Positions 16,392-25,317 of a DNA stretch of 44,830 nt are shown here, piece by piece. Below the pieces are notes generated by a model that saw only the letters and a program-made list of their open reading frames with translations, searched no databases and had not been told where the DNA came from. Each line of letters opens with the position of its first letter. The stretch's first letter is position 1. The position numbers were made by a program, and so were the translations under genes. This DNA comes from CAYYNP01 sp964472545 (GTDB taxonomy: Bacteria; Planctomycetota; Planctomycetia; Pirellulales; Thermoguttaceae), in NCBI GenBank assembly GCA_964472545.1, contig CAYYNP010000043.1:1-44830 (forward strand), given 5' to 3'.

Positions 16392-19300
16392 TCAATCCAT
16401 CGGTTGCAGCGCGATCGACGCCTTGATCAGATAGCTGCACGAACAGCGGTCGGTGGCGTCCGGCATCAACACCAGGCCGCCGGCGGGAACGGCGTTGATC
16501 CAACAACCGGGGCGAATGCCGCCGTAGTTGGCCACTTGGCTCCCCTTGCGCAAATCGGTGTAGCCGAGCGTGGCCGAACGGTAGGTCAGCAGGTTCTTGG
16601 AGCCGGCCAGAATGCCGCAGCCGTAAGAGCGGGCGAATTGGAAGTCTTGGGCTTCGCCGCTGAGCAGGTCCCAAGCCCCGGGCTGGGCGTAGATCGTGCG
16701 GCCGACGACGATCGGACGCGAGCCGTAGCGGGCCTCGACGTCCCAGAGCCGCTTGCCGTCTTGGGGGCGAAAGGCCGTCATCCGCCCGCCGGCTTCCGAG
16801 TCGAGCTTGAAACGCGTGTCTTGATAGGCCATTAGCAACACGTCGTACTCCTCGGCGGCGATCAGCATCGTGCCGTAGATGTCTTCGGTTTGCTTCCAAA
16901 GCGTCTTGCCGGTCTGGGCATCCAGGGCCGCCAGCACGCCGGGGCGATGCGGGGCGTCTTTCTGGCCGCGCCGGGCGTCGTCGCGATTGGCCAACTCGCG
17001 ATCGATCAGATAGACCCGACCGCCGGCCACCGCGATCGTATTGTTGCGGATCGACGCCGAGGGGGTAAAGGCCCACTTCGGCCGGCCACTCTTGGCGTCC
17101 AGGGCGAAGAGCAACTGCGACTCAGTGTACTGCGTGCTCATGTCGCTACGGCCGTAACGGTACTTCACCAGGTGTTCGGTATTGGCCACCGAGCCGAAGA
17201 GCGTATCGCCGACGCACGCCACGTAGCTCCAAACGCCCGGCCGGCCGTCGGGCAGCTTTGGGGCGCGATGCGAGGCGAGTAGCGTCCCGTCGGAGGGGTG
17301 AAGGTGCCGGCAGACGTCATCTCGCACAATGTAGACGCCCTCGGGCGTCGCGCAGACGTTGCTGCCGGTGCCGGCCGTGCCCATCAGGTGCTCTTGGTCG
17401 TAGGCGGTGAGGATTTTGGGCAGCGGATGCTCCCAGAGCGTGCGGCCGTTGTAGGCGCTGATGCAGCGCACCGCATCGCGGCCTTCGATGAACACCCGGC
17501 CGTCGAGAAACAGCGGCGCGGGGCCGCGGCCGTGGCGGTTGGGCATCGTGAAATTGAGGTCATCGAACCAAAGCATCCCCAGCGGCCCGGCGGCCAAGGC
17601 ATCGTCCGAGCAGCCGGTGTTGCCGGCGTCGGCGTATTGATGGGTCCAGGTACCGGCGCCTGCGAGCGGGCCGCCGACCGTCTTCTTCAGCGACGACGGC
17701 CGTCCGACGCAGCCCACGCCGCCGTAGGGCCGCAATAGCCGCTGCAACTCTGGTTGGGAGACGGCCTGCGAACCTTCGGCCAACGCCCGGCCGGAGACGA
17801 TCAGATCGGCAAAGCGGCTCGGATAGCCGGTAGCCGACGGGTCGCCCTGGTGGACGGTCACGCGCGTGCCATACAGCCCCTGTTCGGCAAGCCGCTGCCG
17901 GGCACTTGCCACGTTCTGCGGGTCGGCATCGATCGCATAGACGGTTAGGCCGGTGCGGGCCGCCAAGGCTTCGCTCAACGCGCCGTCGCCGCAGCCGAGA
18001 TCGACACAGTATCCCTCCGTGACGCTGCTCGTGCGGAGAATCTCTATCGCGGCCCCGACCGCGGCGTCTCCGTCGCGGCACTTCACGAAGTAAACGTCCT
18101 CCTTGCGATGTTCCGGTTCGCCGCCGTACCCGGCCTCGAAGGCGTACAACTTGCCCGAGTCGGTGCCGACGAACAACCGGCCGCCGGCCATCGCCAAGGC
18201 GTAGGCCGTGCCGTCGACCTCGGCCGAGAAGAGAACCTCTTTCGACTCCCGATCGAGCACGCAGACACCGTTCTCGCCGCCGGTGACGATCGAGTTGCCG
18301 GCCACGATCAAGGAGCGAACGGCCGGAAGCGGCGAGTTCATCAACGGGACCGAGGGACCGAGCGCCTTGGTGGCAGACTCGGCACCTCGTCGGTCGATGT
18401 CCGTCTGCGGGGCGATCGGGGCCGTGAGGATCGCGTTGCCCCGGGCGTGAACGACCGTGTCGGCCGTGACGGCGGCCACCGTGGCGTCGATGCCCGTGGC
18501 CAGTGTCCGGCCGGTCGCCAGGTCGAACAGGCCGTTGCCGTTGAGGAAGAACCCTTCGGTCGCCGCCACGCTCGATCCGCCCGTGCCGCGGTTGGCCTGG
18601 AGATGGAAATAAAGGAAGCGTCCGTCGGCCCGGTCGAGCACGGCGGGCACCGCACGCCCGGTGGGCACCAGCAGCCGATCGCCGGCGATCACCAGATCGC
18701 CCTGGGCCGAGATGCCACTATGGGCATTGGCGCCGCCGTGTGGCTGCGGCATATAGATCCCGCCGGACGAGTCGTTGCACCAGACGGCCTTGCCGCCGGC
18801 GGCGTCGATCGCATAGACGTAGATACCCTCCGAAGGCCAGATCCCGGCGGCGAAGTAGACCACCCCGTCGGCGACCACCGGCCCGCCGCGTGCCGGCCAT
18901 CGCGAGACGATCCGGCCGTTACCCAGGACCTTGTCGTCGGACGGGCCGCCGCGGAACTTCCACAGCAGTTTCCCCTCGTCCAGCGACAGACAATAGAGAT
19001 GGCCGTCGTCGCTGACGGCGAAGACGCGGTCGTCTGCCACGGCCGGGGCGAAGCGGACCGGCCCGTCGGTGAAGAACGTCCAGCGCTCGGCGCCGGTGGC
19101 GACGTCCAGCGCGCGCACCGTGTCGTCGGCCGAGCTGCCAAACAGCAGCACGTCGCCGGCGATCACCGGGCGATACGCAAGATCGAAGGGCATCCGCGTA
19201 TCGCGCCCGGACCAGGCCGGACGCGGCGCATGATGCGGACCGTAAGTCCAACGCAGCGACAAGTCTTTCGTCAGCGTCTCGGTGGTGTAGCCGCTGCGGC

Positions 19301-19412
19301 CGGCATCGCCGCGATACGTCGGCCAGTCGGCCGCAAGGACTGGCCCGGCAGCCAGGGCACAACAGAGGATCATGCCGGGAAGGACGCGTCGCAAGGGGCA
19401 TTTGGCAGTCAC
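16392..19412 (-). CDS. Exported PQQ-type beta-propeller with internal SAM methyltransferase domain (order A-M-B)
   Basis: About 1006 aa from a GTG at 19412. That start is chosen because it gives a normal signal peptide (KCPLRR, hydrophobic core, VLAA); ATG 19373 lacks the basic part, and upstream ATGs lie in repeat DNA. Module A (about 30-440) begins DWPTYRGDAGRSG and has repeated blades with DVATGAERW and DEGKLLW, typical of PQQ-like repeats. Module M (about 445-560) is a class I methyltransferase with an intact SAM-binding motif VDLGCGDG and an acidic position in AIDAD. Module B (580-1000) begins WTHQYADAGNTG and ends with a CSCSY motif. A SAM enzyme exported with a propeller is odd because SAM is normally cytosolic. 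The next gene is a paralogue with permuted order. Function unknown. Confidence 0.7.
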   Translation of the reverse strand: MTAKCPLRRVLPGMILCCALAAGPVLAADWPTYRGDAGRSGYTTETLTKDLSLRWTYGPHHAPRPAWSGRDTRMPFDLAYRPVIAGDVLLFGSSADDTVRALDVATGAERWTFFTDGPVRFAPAVADDRVFAVSDDGHLYCLSLDEGKLLWKFRGGPSDDKVLGNGRIVSRWPARGGPVVADGVVYFAAGIWPSEGIYVYAIDAAGGKAVWCNDSSGGIYMPQPHGGANAHSGISAQGDLVIAGDRLLVPTGRAVPAVLDRADGRFLYFHLQANRGTGGSSVAATEGFFLNGNGLFDLATGRTLATGIDATVAAVTADTVVHARGNAILTAPIAPQTDIDRRGAESATKALGPSVPLMNSPLPAVRSLIVAGNSIVTGGENGVCVLDRESKEVLFSAEVDGTAYALAMAGGRLFVGTDSGKLYAFEAGYGGEPEHRKEDVYFVKCRDGDAAVGAAIEILRTSSVTEGYCVDLGCGDGALSEALAARTGLTVYAIDADPQNVASARQRLAEQGLYGTRVTVHQGDPSATGYPSRFADLIVSGRALAEGSQAVSQPELQRLLRPYGGVGCVGRPSSLKKTVGGPLAGAGTWTHQYADAGNTGCSDDALAAGPLGMLWFDDLNFTMPNRHGRGPAPLFLDGRVFIEGRDAVRCISAYNGRTLWEHPLPKILTAYDQEHLMGTAGTGSNVCATPEGVYIVRDDVCRHLHPSDGTLLASHRAPKLPDGRPGVWSYVACVGDTLFGSVANTEHLVKYRYGRSDMSTQYTESQLLFALDAKSGRPKWAFTPSASIRNNTIAVAGGRVYLIDRELANRDDARRGQKDAPHRPGVLAALDAQTGKTLWKQTEDIYGTMLIAAEEYDVLLMAYQDTRFKLDSEAGGRMTAFRPQDGKRLWDVEARYGSRPIVVGRTIYAQPGAWDLLSGEAQDFQFARSYGCGILAGSKNLLTYRSATLGYTDLRKGSQVANYGGIRPGCWINAVPAGGLVLMPDATDRCSCSYLIKASIALQPMD

Positions 19413-19452
19413 GATTGGCTCTCGCAGATAACTACTCGCTCGGGTGGCGTCC

Positions 19453-19689
19453 ATGAAAGCCCACTGCTTGTCAAGTGTGGTGCCAACCGATTTCGCCCAT
19501 TCTTCTATCCGAGCACCGGCACGGGGGCCCAGCCCATGTGGGCTGTTTCGAGGAGTGCCGGCTGCCCTATCGTCTATGAAAGCCCACTGCTTGTCAAGTT
19601 CTGCCAGCCGTTTCGCCATTCTTCTGTTCGAGCATCGGCACGGGGCCCTAGCCCATGTGGGTTGTTTCGAGGAGTGCCGACTGCCCTAT
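19453..19689 (+). repeat. Two tandem copies of a ~120-base structured repeat
   Basis: Copies begin at 19453 and 19576 with ATGAAAGCCCACTGCTTGTC, a period of 123 bases, and diverge slightly. Each ends with a hairpin: the outer stem in copy 1 is CCGGCAC (19516-19522) with GTGCCGG (19555-19561), and the inner stem is AGCCCA/TGGGCT. The repeat covers the region just upstream of the A-M-B gene start. Confidence 0.8.
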
Positions 19690-19789
19690 CTGGGGACGAG
19701 CGTTGAAGCCCATGCCACCCTCGAGCGCGTCGTCACTCGGTCGGGCTGTGGTTGGTCCCAGGTTTGTCAATGATACCGGTTAGTCCCTC

Positions 19790-19983
19790 ATGTCGAGCCG
19801 GAGCTTTGGTTACGTGGCCGGTTTGTCCGGCTGCATTTGGTGGTGGAGCCAACGCATGTAGCGATTGGCCACCGCCGCCACGACTGCGTTTTTCGGTCTT
19901 CCGCGACTGAGTAATCGATGCACCAGATCGGCCCAGCGGCCGGGCGTCGGCGCAATCGGTCTTGTCGGGGTTGTGTTTCATCC
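19790..19983 (-). pseudogene. Remnant of an IS110-like transposase
   Basis: On the minus strand, KTDCADAR resembles the N-terminal part of IS110-family transposases. After a small frame change, DLVHRLLSRGRPKNAVVAAVANRYMRWLHHQ, read in segments here, resembles their conserved C-terminus (LxxRGKPKKVAxVAVxxKLL). The roughly 200 residues between these parts in a full transposase are absent. It looks like a decayed copy with an internal deletion plus frameshift. No flanking repeats were identified. Confidence 0.5.
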
Positions 19984-20010
19984 TGGCGACGAACCCGGGA
20001 AGCGAACTCG

Positions 20011-20040
20011 AGGCTCGCTGCGCTCGACCCCACCCATCCA
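20011..20040. repeat. Copy of the dispersed CTCGCTGCGCTCGACCCC element
   Basis: This stretch matches the element right of the hairpin at 2285-2311 except for one base in the CGCTACGC core and a shorter tail. It lies just downstream of the M-B-A gene stop. Confidence 0.55.
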
Positions 20041-20058
20041 TCTCACTGTTACCGAGCA

Positions 20059-23000
20059 CTAAGGGCCGAAGCAGACGAGCGAACCGTCCTCCAGCGCAAT
20101 GAAGATTCGCCCACCCGCAGCAATCATCCCGTCGAAGACGGGCGACGATTCCAGCATATATTGGGCCAACGATTTCCCGCCGTCGGCATCCACCAGGCAG
20201 AGCGAGGCTCCTTGCTGTCCGCGGAGGGCGGCTTCGGCGGCGTCGGGATTTGGCAGCGTGAGTTCGGCTGTCTTCAGCTCGGCGTGTTCCGGCGGACCTG
20301 CCAGCAGCAGGGTTCGATCGGCAAGCACGAGTGCCCTGGCGAGAATGGGGACGCGCCGACTCCAAACGTTGCGGTGCAAACTCGGCTCGCCGTAGCGCCG
20401 GTCGCGCTGGGTTGTCTTCAATCCCAGCGCTTGGCCCGATCGGGCGTAGCGGAGGTGCTGTTTGTCGCGATAACTGGGTAGCGGCTCGAAGGGTTCCTTT
20501 TCGGCAGCGAACAAGTGATAGCGTTCGCCCCCGCGAGCCTGGCCGGCCGGTCCGCCGGGATAGCGGTCGCGGCCGAAGCCGTACACGGCGTTCTCACCCT
20601 CACACATGATGCGGCCCGAGGGGACCATATTGCCCATGCGTGCCCAGATCGCCCAGCCGGATTCGTTCGTCGGCGGCATGCAGACCGGATCGGACGCGAA
20701 GAGCCAATACGAGCGATGCCACCAGGCATCGTCCAAGAAGCCCATCGGCGCGAACAGATGGGGCGGACCGGTTTGCAGATCGTCGCCGGTGTCGAAATCG
20801 ATCTCCAGATGCCGCATGAAGACAGAATCGCCTTTGGCGGCCAACACGTCGCTGAGCACGCCGCGCAGATCGACGCCGCCGTCGGGCTGGTCTCCGGTCT
20901 TCGGGTCGAGGCTGTGGATCACAGTTTCCGAGAGCGTGCTGCCGGTGGCCGGATCGATCCGATAGACGTGGATCCCGCCGTCGACGTACGACGAGCGGCC
21001 GGCCGCCGCGATGAGTGTGCCGTCGTGTACCAGCACGCTCCCGTGAACGGGCCAGGCCGATTCGAGTTGCCCGCGGACGACGACCCGACGCTCCTCCGGC
21101 GCCGCGCGAAAGCGCCAGACCAGGGCCCCGTCCGACTCGCGAAGGCAGTAGATCCAACCGTCGGCCGAACCGAAGAGGACCCGCCGATCGAACACCGTGG
21201 GCGGAGAGTCGATCCGCCCGCCGGCCGTAAACGACCAGAGCGAGCGGCCGTCGGAGGAGTTCAGGGCGTGTACGGTGTGGGCATCGACTTGGGCGACGAA
21301 GAGTTTTCCACCGCTGGCAACGGGGCTGGAGAGACGGCCGCCGATCGTCTTCTTCCACGCCCGATTCAGATCGCTCGGCACGCCGGCCGCAGTTCGGCCG
21401 CTCCGCCCGGCGTCGTGTCGAAACGTTGGCCAGTCGTCTGTTGCGGCACTGTCGGTTGCTTGGCGCGAAAGCTCTCCATAAGCGGGCCCCTTCTTCAGAC
21501 GCGTGTCCTCCGCTCGCCCTTCGGACGACTCCTGGGACGACGACGCAAACGCCCACGTGCCGCGTACCATCGTCTTGATATTGCAGGCACACGAATGGGG
21601 CGGGGCATACAGCAGTCCGTTGGCCGGCATGACGCCGTACTGGCAGGTGCCGCGTACCCAGTGGTTCGGGTTGATCTTGCCCGAGGCAACGTCGATGAAC
21701 TCGATGCCCGATCGACTGGCCATAATGAACCGGCTGGTGGCCTTCGGCCGATAGCAGCGATGATGGGCCAGCGTGGCGTACGCCCAGGCCTTTTCCGTGG
21801 CGATGGTCCGCTCGATTTCCCCGGTCTTCGCGTTGCGTCCTTCCCCGAAATCGGCGCTGCCGCGTTGGCCCGTGTAGCCGCGCCAGAGCAGGCCGTCGAT
21901 CACGAAGACGTCGGGCGGCGAGTTGAATCCCGCGGTGCTCGAACACTCCCAAAGGGCCTTGCCGTCGTTGATCGAGAACGCCGAGAGATTGCGGAAGTCG
22001 GCCGCGTAGACGATGCCTTCGTGGGCCGTGAGCGTAGGCGACGCCCAAAGCCACGCGCGGTTGCCGGCGGGTGGCAGATTCGCGGGATGGACCGTCGTCC
22101 AGCGTTGTTTGCCGGATATCGCGCTGAGGCAGACCAGATGCGTATTCGTCTGGTAGAGCAAAGCGTCGTTCGATACCACCAGCGGAAGCAGCGTCTCGAT
22201 GCTGACCTGCTTGCGCCAGAGCGTCTCTCCCGTCTCGGGATTCGCCGCTGTGACCACCCGCCGCGCAGACGCGTTCTCGCCGCGGCGGACGTGAACGGCC
22301 ACTTGGCTGGTGCCGGCGAGCACGATCAGACCCTCGCTCGTATGGATAATCTGCCGTGCGTTCTCGGTCCCCTCGTAAGTCATCACGACTTTTCCGGTTG
22401 CCGCGTCCAATGCCGACACGCATTGGCCGCCTCCCAGGGGAACATAGACGCGGTCGCCGACGGCCACCAGCCTAAACGGCAAGTCGGGCGGGCCAGAGCG
22501 AAAACCGTGCAGGTGGTCGGCCCAGGGGGCGATCTTCCGCTTCCAAAGGAGCACGCCGTTGAAGGCGTCTCGGGCGACCAGGCTCCATCTGGCCGGCATT
22601 CGGATATCGGCCGTCGCCCCCTCGTCGATGATGCAAAACAGCCGCCCCGACGCCGAGACCATCGCGCTGACGCTGGCCAATTGTTCGTGACTGCGGGCGT
22701 ACTTTGGATATCCGATCCACTGCACGTGCTTCGGCAGGCCGACGCGGGTGTCCCGGGCGACGGCGTTGTTGTCCGGCCCGTGCAGGTAGTGCGTCCACTG
22801 GTCGACGTCCGCGGGCCACGGCTTGGTCGTTTGCCTCCAAGCGTCGCCCGACTCGACACAAGCCACTCCGCCCGGCGTCAACACGCGCATCACCTCTTGC
22901 ATCGAGACGTCGCCGAGGTCTTCGGCCAGGAGGAGATTGACGGAGTTGTCTGCATACGGCAGGTAGGCCTTGTGCCAATACAGCACGGAAGCCTTGCCGT

Positions 23001-23238
23001 AGAGACCTTGCCGCTTGAGATGCTCGCGGGTCTTGGCCGTGTCGTCCGGATCGCTGCTGAGCCCGTGAACCACGAAGTGGCCGCCGGCGAGCAGTTCGGT
23101 GATCGTCGGGCCGCCGGCGGATCCCACGTAGACGACGAGCCCGCCCCGGACCCCCGATTCTGCGGCCGCTTCCCGAGCCGACTGGCCGGAAGCGGCGGTG
23201 GCCAGGGCAAGAAGAACGGTCGTCAGCGCAGTAGTCAT
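20059..23238 (-). CDS. Exported propeller protein with degenerate methyltransferase domain (order M-B-A)
   Basis: The 1059-aa protein has a signal peptide (MTTALTTVLLALATAASGQS). The N-terminal domain (about 30-150) has methyltransferase topology: LKRQGLYG, LPYADNSVNLLLAEDL and RVLTPGG are all present. Its SAM motif is VYVGSAGG rather than DxGxGxG, so SAM binding is doubtful. Module B follows (QWTHYLHGPDNN, then near residue 515 a GTCQYGVMPANGL and CAC motif). Module A begins at about 603 with DWPTFRHDAGRSG. Each matches the same-named module of the neighbouring A-M-B protein, but the order is M-B-A. It is transcribed toward that gene. PQQ-like repeats suggest a propeller scaffold; enzyme activity is not established. 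Confidence 0.75.
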   Translation of the reverse strand: MTTALTTVLLALATAASGQSAREAAAESGVRGGLVVYVGSAGGPTITELLAGGHFVVHGLSSDPDDTAKTREHLKRQGLYGKASVLYWHKAYLPYADNSVNLLLAEDLGDVSMQEVMRVLTPGGVACVESGDAWRQTTKPWPADVDQWTHYLHGPDNNAVARDTRVGLPKHVQWIGYPKYARSHEQLASVSAMVSASGRLFCIIDEGATADIRMPARWSLVARDAFNGVLLWKRKIAPWADHLHGFRSGPPDLPFRLVAVGDRVYVPLGGGQCVSALDAATGKVVMTYEGTENARQIIHTSEGLIVLAGTSQVAVHVRRGENASARRVVTAANPETGETLWRKQVSIETLLPLVVSNDALLYQTNTHLVCLSAISGKQRWTTVHPANLPPAGNRAWLWASPTLTAHEGIVYAADFRNLSAFSINDGKALWECSSTAGFNSPPDVFVIDGLLWRGYTGQRGSADFGEGRNAKTGEIERTIATEKAWAYATLAHHRCYRPKATSRFIMASRSGIEFIDVASGKINPNHWVRGTCQYGVMPANGLLYAPPHSCACNIKTMVRGTWAFASSSQESSEGRAEDTRLKKGPAYGELSRQATDSAATDDWPTFRHDAGRSGRTAAGVPSDLNRAWKKTIGGRLSSPVASGGKLFVAQVDAHTVHALNSSDGRSLWSFTAGGRIDSPPTVFDRRVLFGSADGWIYCLRESDGALVWRFRAAPEERRVVVRGQLESAWPVHGSVLVHDGTLIAAAGRSSYVDGGIHVYRIDPATGSTLSETVIHSLDPKTGDQPDGGVDLRGVLSDVLAAKGDSVFMRHLEIDFDTGDDLQTGPPHLFAPMGFLDDAWWHRSYWLFASDPVCMPPTNESGWAIWARMGNMVPSGRIMCEGENAVYGFGRDRYPGGPAGQARGGERYHLFAAEKEPFEPLPSYRDKQHLRYARSGQALGLKTTQRDRRYGEPSLHRNVWSRRVPILARALVLADRTLLLAGPPEHAELKTAELTLPNPDAAEAALRGQQGASLCLVDADGGKSLAQYMLESSPVFDGMIAAGGRIFIALEDGSLVCFGP

Positions 23239-23543
23239 GGTCGGGGCTCCTCAATAGATTCCGGTCAATCGCCGATCGCCATCATCGCGTTGATCGATCG
23301 CGTTTGCAATGGGCCGTGTCATCTCGGTGCCACGGGCACGAGATGCTGGTTCCGTCCATCTTCGCCGTCGTCTCGGCCCACACGCGGTTGCCTTTGCTGC
23401 CGAGAGAATCGCCGCAAGAGCGACGAAATATCTACTGGTTCCCAAACTCCAGTTTGGGAACAGAAGAAGAGGTGCGCGAATCAGAAGAGGTTCCCAAACT
23501 GGAGTTTGGGAACCAGAAGAAAGACCCCCAGCCTCGCGAAATG
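23239..23543. other. Intergenic region with two REP-like palindromes
   Basis: This 305-base stretch lies between the fprA stop and the propeller-gene start, both on the minus strand. It contains the palindromes listed separately and no convincing gene. The promoter of the propeller gene should lie in 23240-23430. Confidence 0.5.
23438..23514. repeat. Pair of 11-bp-stem palindromes downstream of fprA
   Basis: Two near-identical palindromes: GTTCCCAAACT with AGTTTGGGAAC, loop CC (23438-23461), and the same arms with loop GG and an extra closing pair (23489-23514). They are 28 bases apart. They start 30 bases past the fprA stop, so they may end or stabilise its transcript, and they look like a dispersed REP-type element. 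Confidence 0.85.
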
Positions 23544-24767
23544 CTACGGATCGACGCAGACCCGTTCGGCCGACGACCGCTCGCCGGCAAGCTCCAGCGC
23601 CTTTTCGGCCAGGCCGGTGCCGGCCGTGCGGCATTCGTCGAGGATGTCCTCGGTGGGGCGGTACTTCGAGCGGATCGGCTCGCGGAGGATCTCCCAGGGC
23701 ATCTCCCCCAGCCATTCGTGGATGCCCTCTGAGCCGCCTCTGCTCCAGCCGTAGGAGCCGAAGGCCACGCCGACTTTGTTTGCCGGCCGCAGCCCCTTCA
23801 GGTGGACCAGCAGCGCCGCCATCATCGGCATCATACCGCGATTGAGCGTCGACGAGCCGAACGCCACGGCCCCGGCGTCGACCACTTCGGTAGCGATGCG
23901 AGTGAGGTTGGTGTTGCGGACGTGCAGCATGGTGGCCTCGACGCCCGGGCGCCAGGCGCCGTCGAGGATCGCCCGGGCCATCGTTTCCGTGCTGCCCCAC
24001 ATCGAATCGTAGATCACCAACACTTTGGGCTTCGCCCGATGGTGGCACCAGTTCTGATAGGCCTCGACGATTCCGCCGGCGTGGCTGCGCCAGATCACGC
24101 CGTGGCTAGGTGCGATCGTTTCGATATCGAGTCCGGCCGCACGCTCCACACATTTGGCCACCATCTTGCCAAACGGCATCACGATGTTGGCGTAGTAGGT
24201 CTTGGCCTCTTCCATCGCGGTGCACAGCGGCACTTCATCGTCGAAGCGCTGCGAGGTGGCGTAGTGCTGGCCGAAGGCGTCCATCGAGAAGAGCAACTTC
24301 TCCTCGGGCACGTAGGTGAACATCGACTCCGGCCAGTGGACCATCGGCGTTTCGATGAACTGCAGCGTGCGTTTGCCCAGCGAGATCGTCTCGCCGTCGG
24401 CCGCGATGCGGAACTTCCACTCGGAGACGTCGAAATGCTCGGCCAACGCCGCCTGGCATTTCTTGTCGCAGACCAGTTCCGCGTTGGGCAAGGTCGCCAT
24501 CACCCGGGGCAACGCGCCGGCGTGGTCGGGCTCGGCGTGGTTGCAGACGACGTAATCGACCTTGGTGATATCGCAAAGCGCCCCCACGTCGCGCAGCAGG
24601 TCCTCGGCGAAAGGCTCCTTGACCGTGTCGATCAGGGCCGTCCTCTCGTCGCGGATGAGATACGCGTTGTAGGTCGTACCGCGATCCGTCTGATAGCTGT
24701 GGAAGTCGCGGACGGTGAAGTCGATCGAGCCGACCCAGTCGATTTGCTCGCAGAGTGTCGTATTCAT
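23544..24767 (-). CDS. fprA: Flavodiiron protein (A-type flavoprotein, FprA-like)
   Basis: The 407-aa cytoplasmic enzyme is predicted to reduce O2 to water or NO to N2O using reduced rubredoxin or a similar donor. The N-terminal metallo-beta-lactamase-like domain has the diiron ligands H77, E79, D81 and H82 in HAEPDHAG, with further ligands expected in VHWPES, SMDAFGQH and APSHGVIW. The C-terminal flavodoxin domain (about 255-400) has the FMN loop YDSMWGSTE. No fused rubredoxin or flavin reductase domain is present, so it is a class A protein. It lies 34 bases downstream of a ferritin gene on the same strand, suggesting a shared oxidative or nitrosative stress role. O2 versus NO preference cannot be read here. 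Confidence 0.9.
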   Translation of the reverse strand: MNTTLCEQIDWVGSIDFTVRDFHSYQTDRGTTYNAYLIRDERTALIDTVKEPFAEDLLRDVGALCDITKVDYVVCNHAEPDHAGALPRVMATLPNAELVCDKKCQAALAEHFDVSEWKFRIAADGETISLGKRTLQFIETPMVHWPESMFTYVPEEKLLFSMDAFGQHYATSQRFDDEVPLCTAMEEAKTYYANIVMPFGKMVAKCVERAAGLDIETIAPSHGVIWRSHAGGIVEAYQNWCHHRAKPKVLVIYDSMWGSTETMARAILDGAWRPGVEATMLHVRNTNLTRIATEVVDAGAVAFGSSTLNRGMMPMMAALLVHLKGLRPANKVGVAFGSYGWSRGGSEGIHEWLGEMPWEILREPIRSKYRPTEDILDECRTAGTGLAEKALELAGERSSAERVCVDP

Positions 24768-24801
24768 CGTGCTCGGTGGTCGAAGGGCTGCGCCAAAAAG
24801 G

Positions 24802-25317
24802 CTACTCGGTGGCGGTCGTCAAAGCGGGAGTCGGACGCTGAGCCAATTGTCCGTCGATCATGAACAGGGCCGCGCCGTTGTCGCCGACCATCTTCAACTG
24901 GTCCAGGATCGTCTGCGCCGAGGCCTCTTCTTCTACCTGCTCGGTGACGAACCACTGGAGGAAGTTCTCGGTGGCACGATCCTTCTCTTCGATCGCCAGG
25001 CCGACCAGGTCATGGATCAACGAGGTCACCTTCTGCTCGTGTTCCAGCGTGTCCTCGAAGACCTCCACGGAGGAACCCCACTCGGTCCGCGGGGCGTCGA
25101 TCTCCGCCAAAACGACGTCGCCGTTCCGCTCCAGAATGAAGTTGTAGAACTTCATCGCGTGGAGCATCTCCTCCTGGACCTGGGTTCGCATCCAGTGCGC
25201 CATGCCCGGCAGAGCGGCCGCCTCGAAATGGGCCGACATCGAGAGATACAGATAAGAAGAGAACAACTCCGCGTTGAGCTGCGCGTTCAGGGCGCCGAGG
25301 ACCTTGGGACTGAGCAT
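24802..25317 (-). CDS. ftn: Bacterial non-haem ferritin
   Basis: The 171-aa four-helix protein oxidises Fe(II) and stores iron in a 24-mer shell. Ferroxidase residues are visible: the Glu in NAELFSSYLYLSM, the Glu and His of EEMLHAMK, and the later Glu of FVTEQVEEE. The lack of a haem-binding Met pattern and the overall length favour ferritin over bacterioferritin. The start is the family N-terminus MLSPKV. It is followed at once by fprA on the same strand, so the two may be cotranscribed; the upstream gene rplU ends 202 bases away behind a hairpin terminator. Confidence 0.9.
   Translation of the reverse strand: MLSPKVLGALNAQLNAELFSSYLYLSMSAHFEAAALPGMAHWMRTQVQEEMLHAMKFYNFILERNGDVVLAEIDAPRTEWGSSVEVFEDTLEHEQKVTSLIHDLVGLAIEEKDRATENFLQWFVTEQVEEEASAQTILDQLKMVGDNGAALFMIDGQLAQRPTPALTTATE

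Noticed and set aside
19413..19619. N-terminal extension of the A-M-B protein with repeated DKQWAF
   Set aside because: The residues are encoded by the tandem 123-base repeat and lie before a normal signal peptide, so they are probably not translated.
20515..23754. A 1079-residue open frame on the plus strand
   Set aside because: It is antisense to the M-B-A propeller gene, has low-complexity Arg/Gly/Asp composition, and shows no family motif; high GC leaves such frames open by chance.
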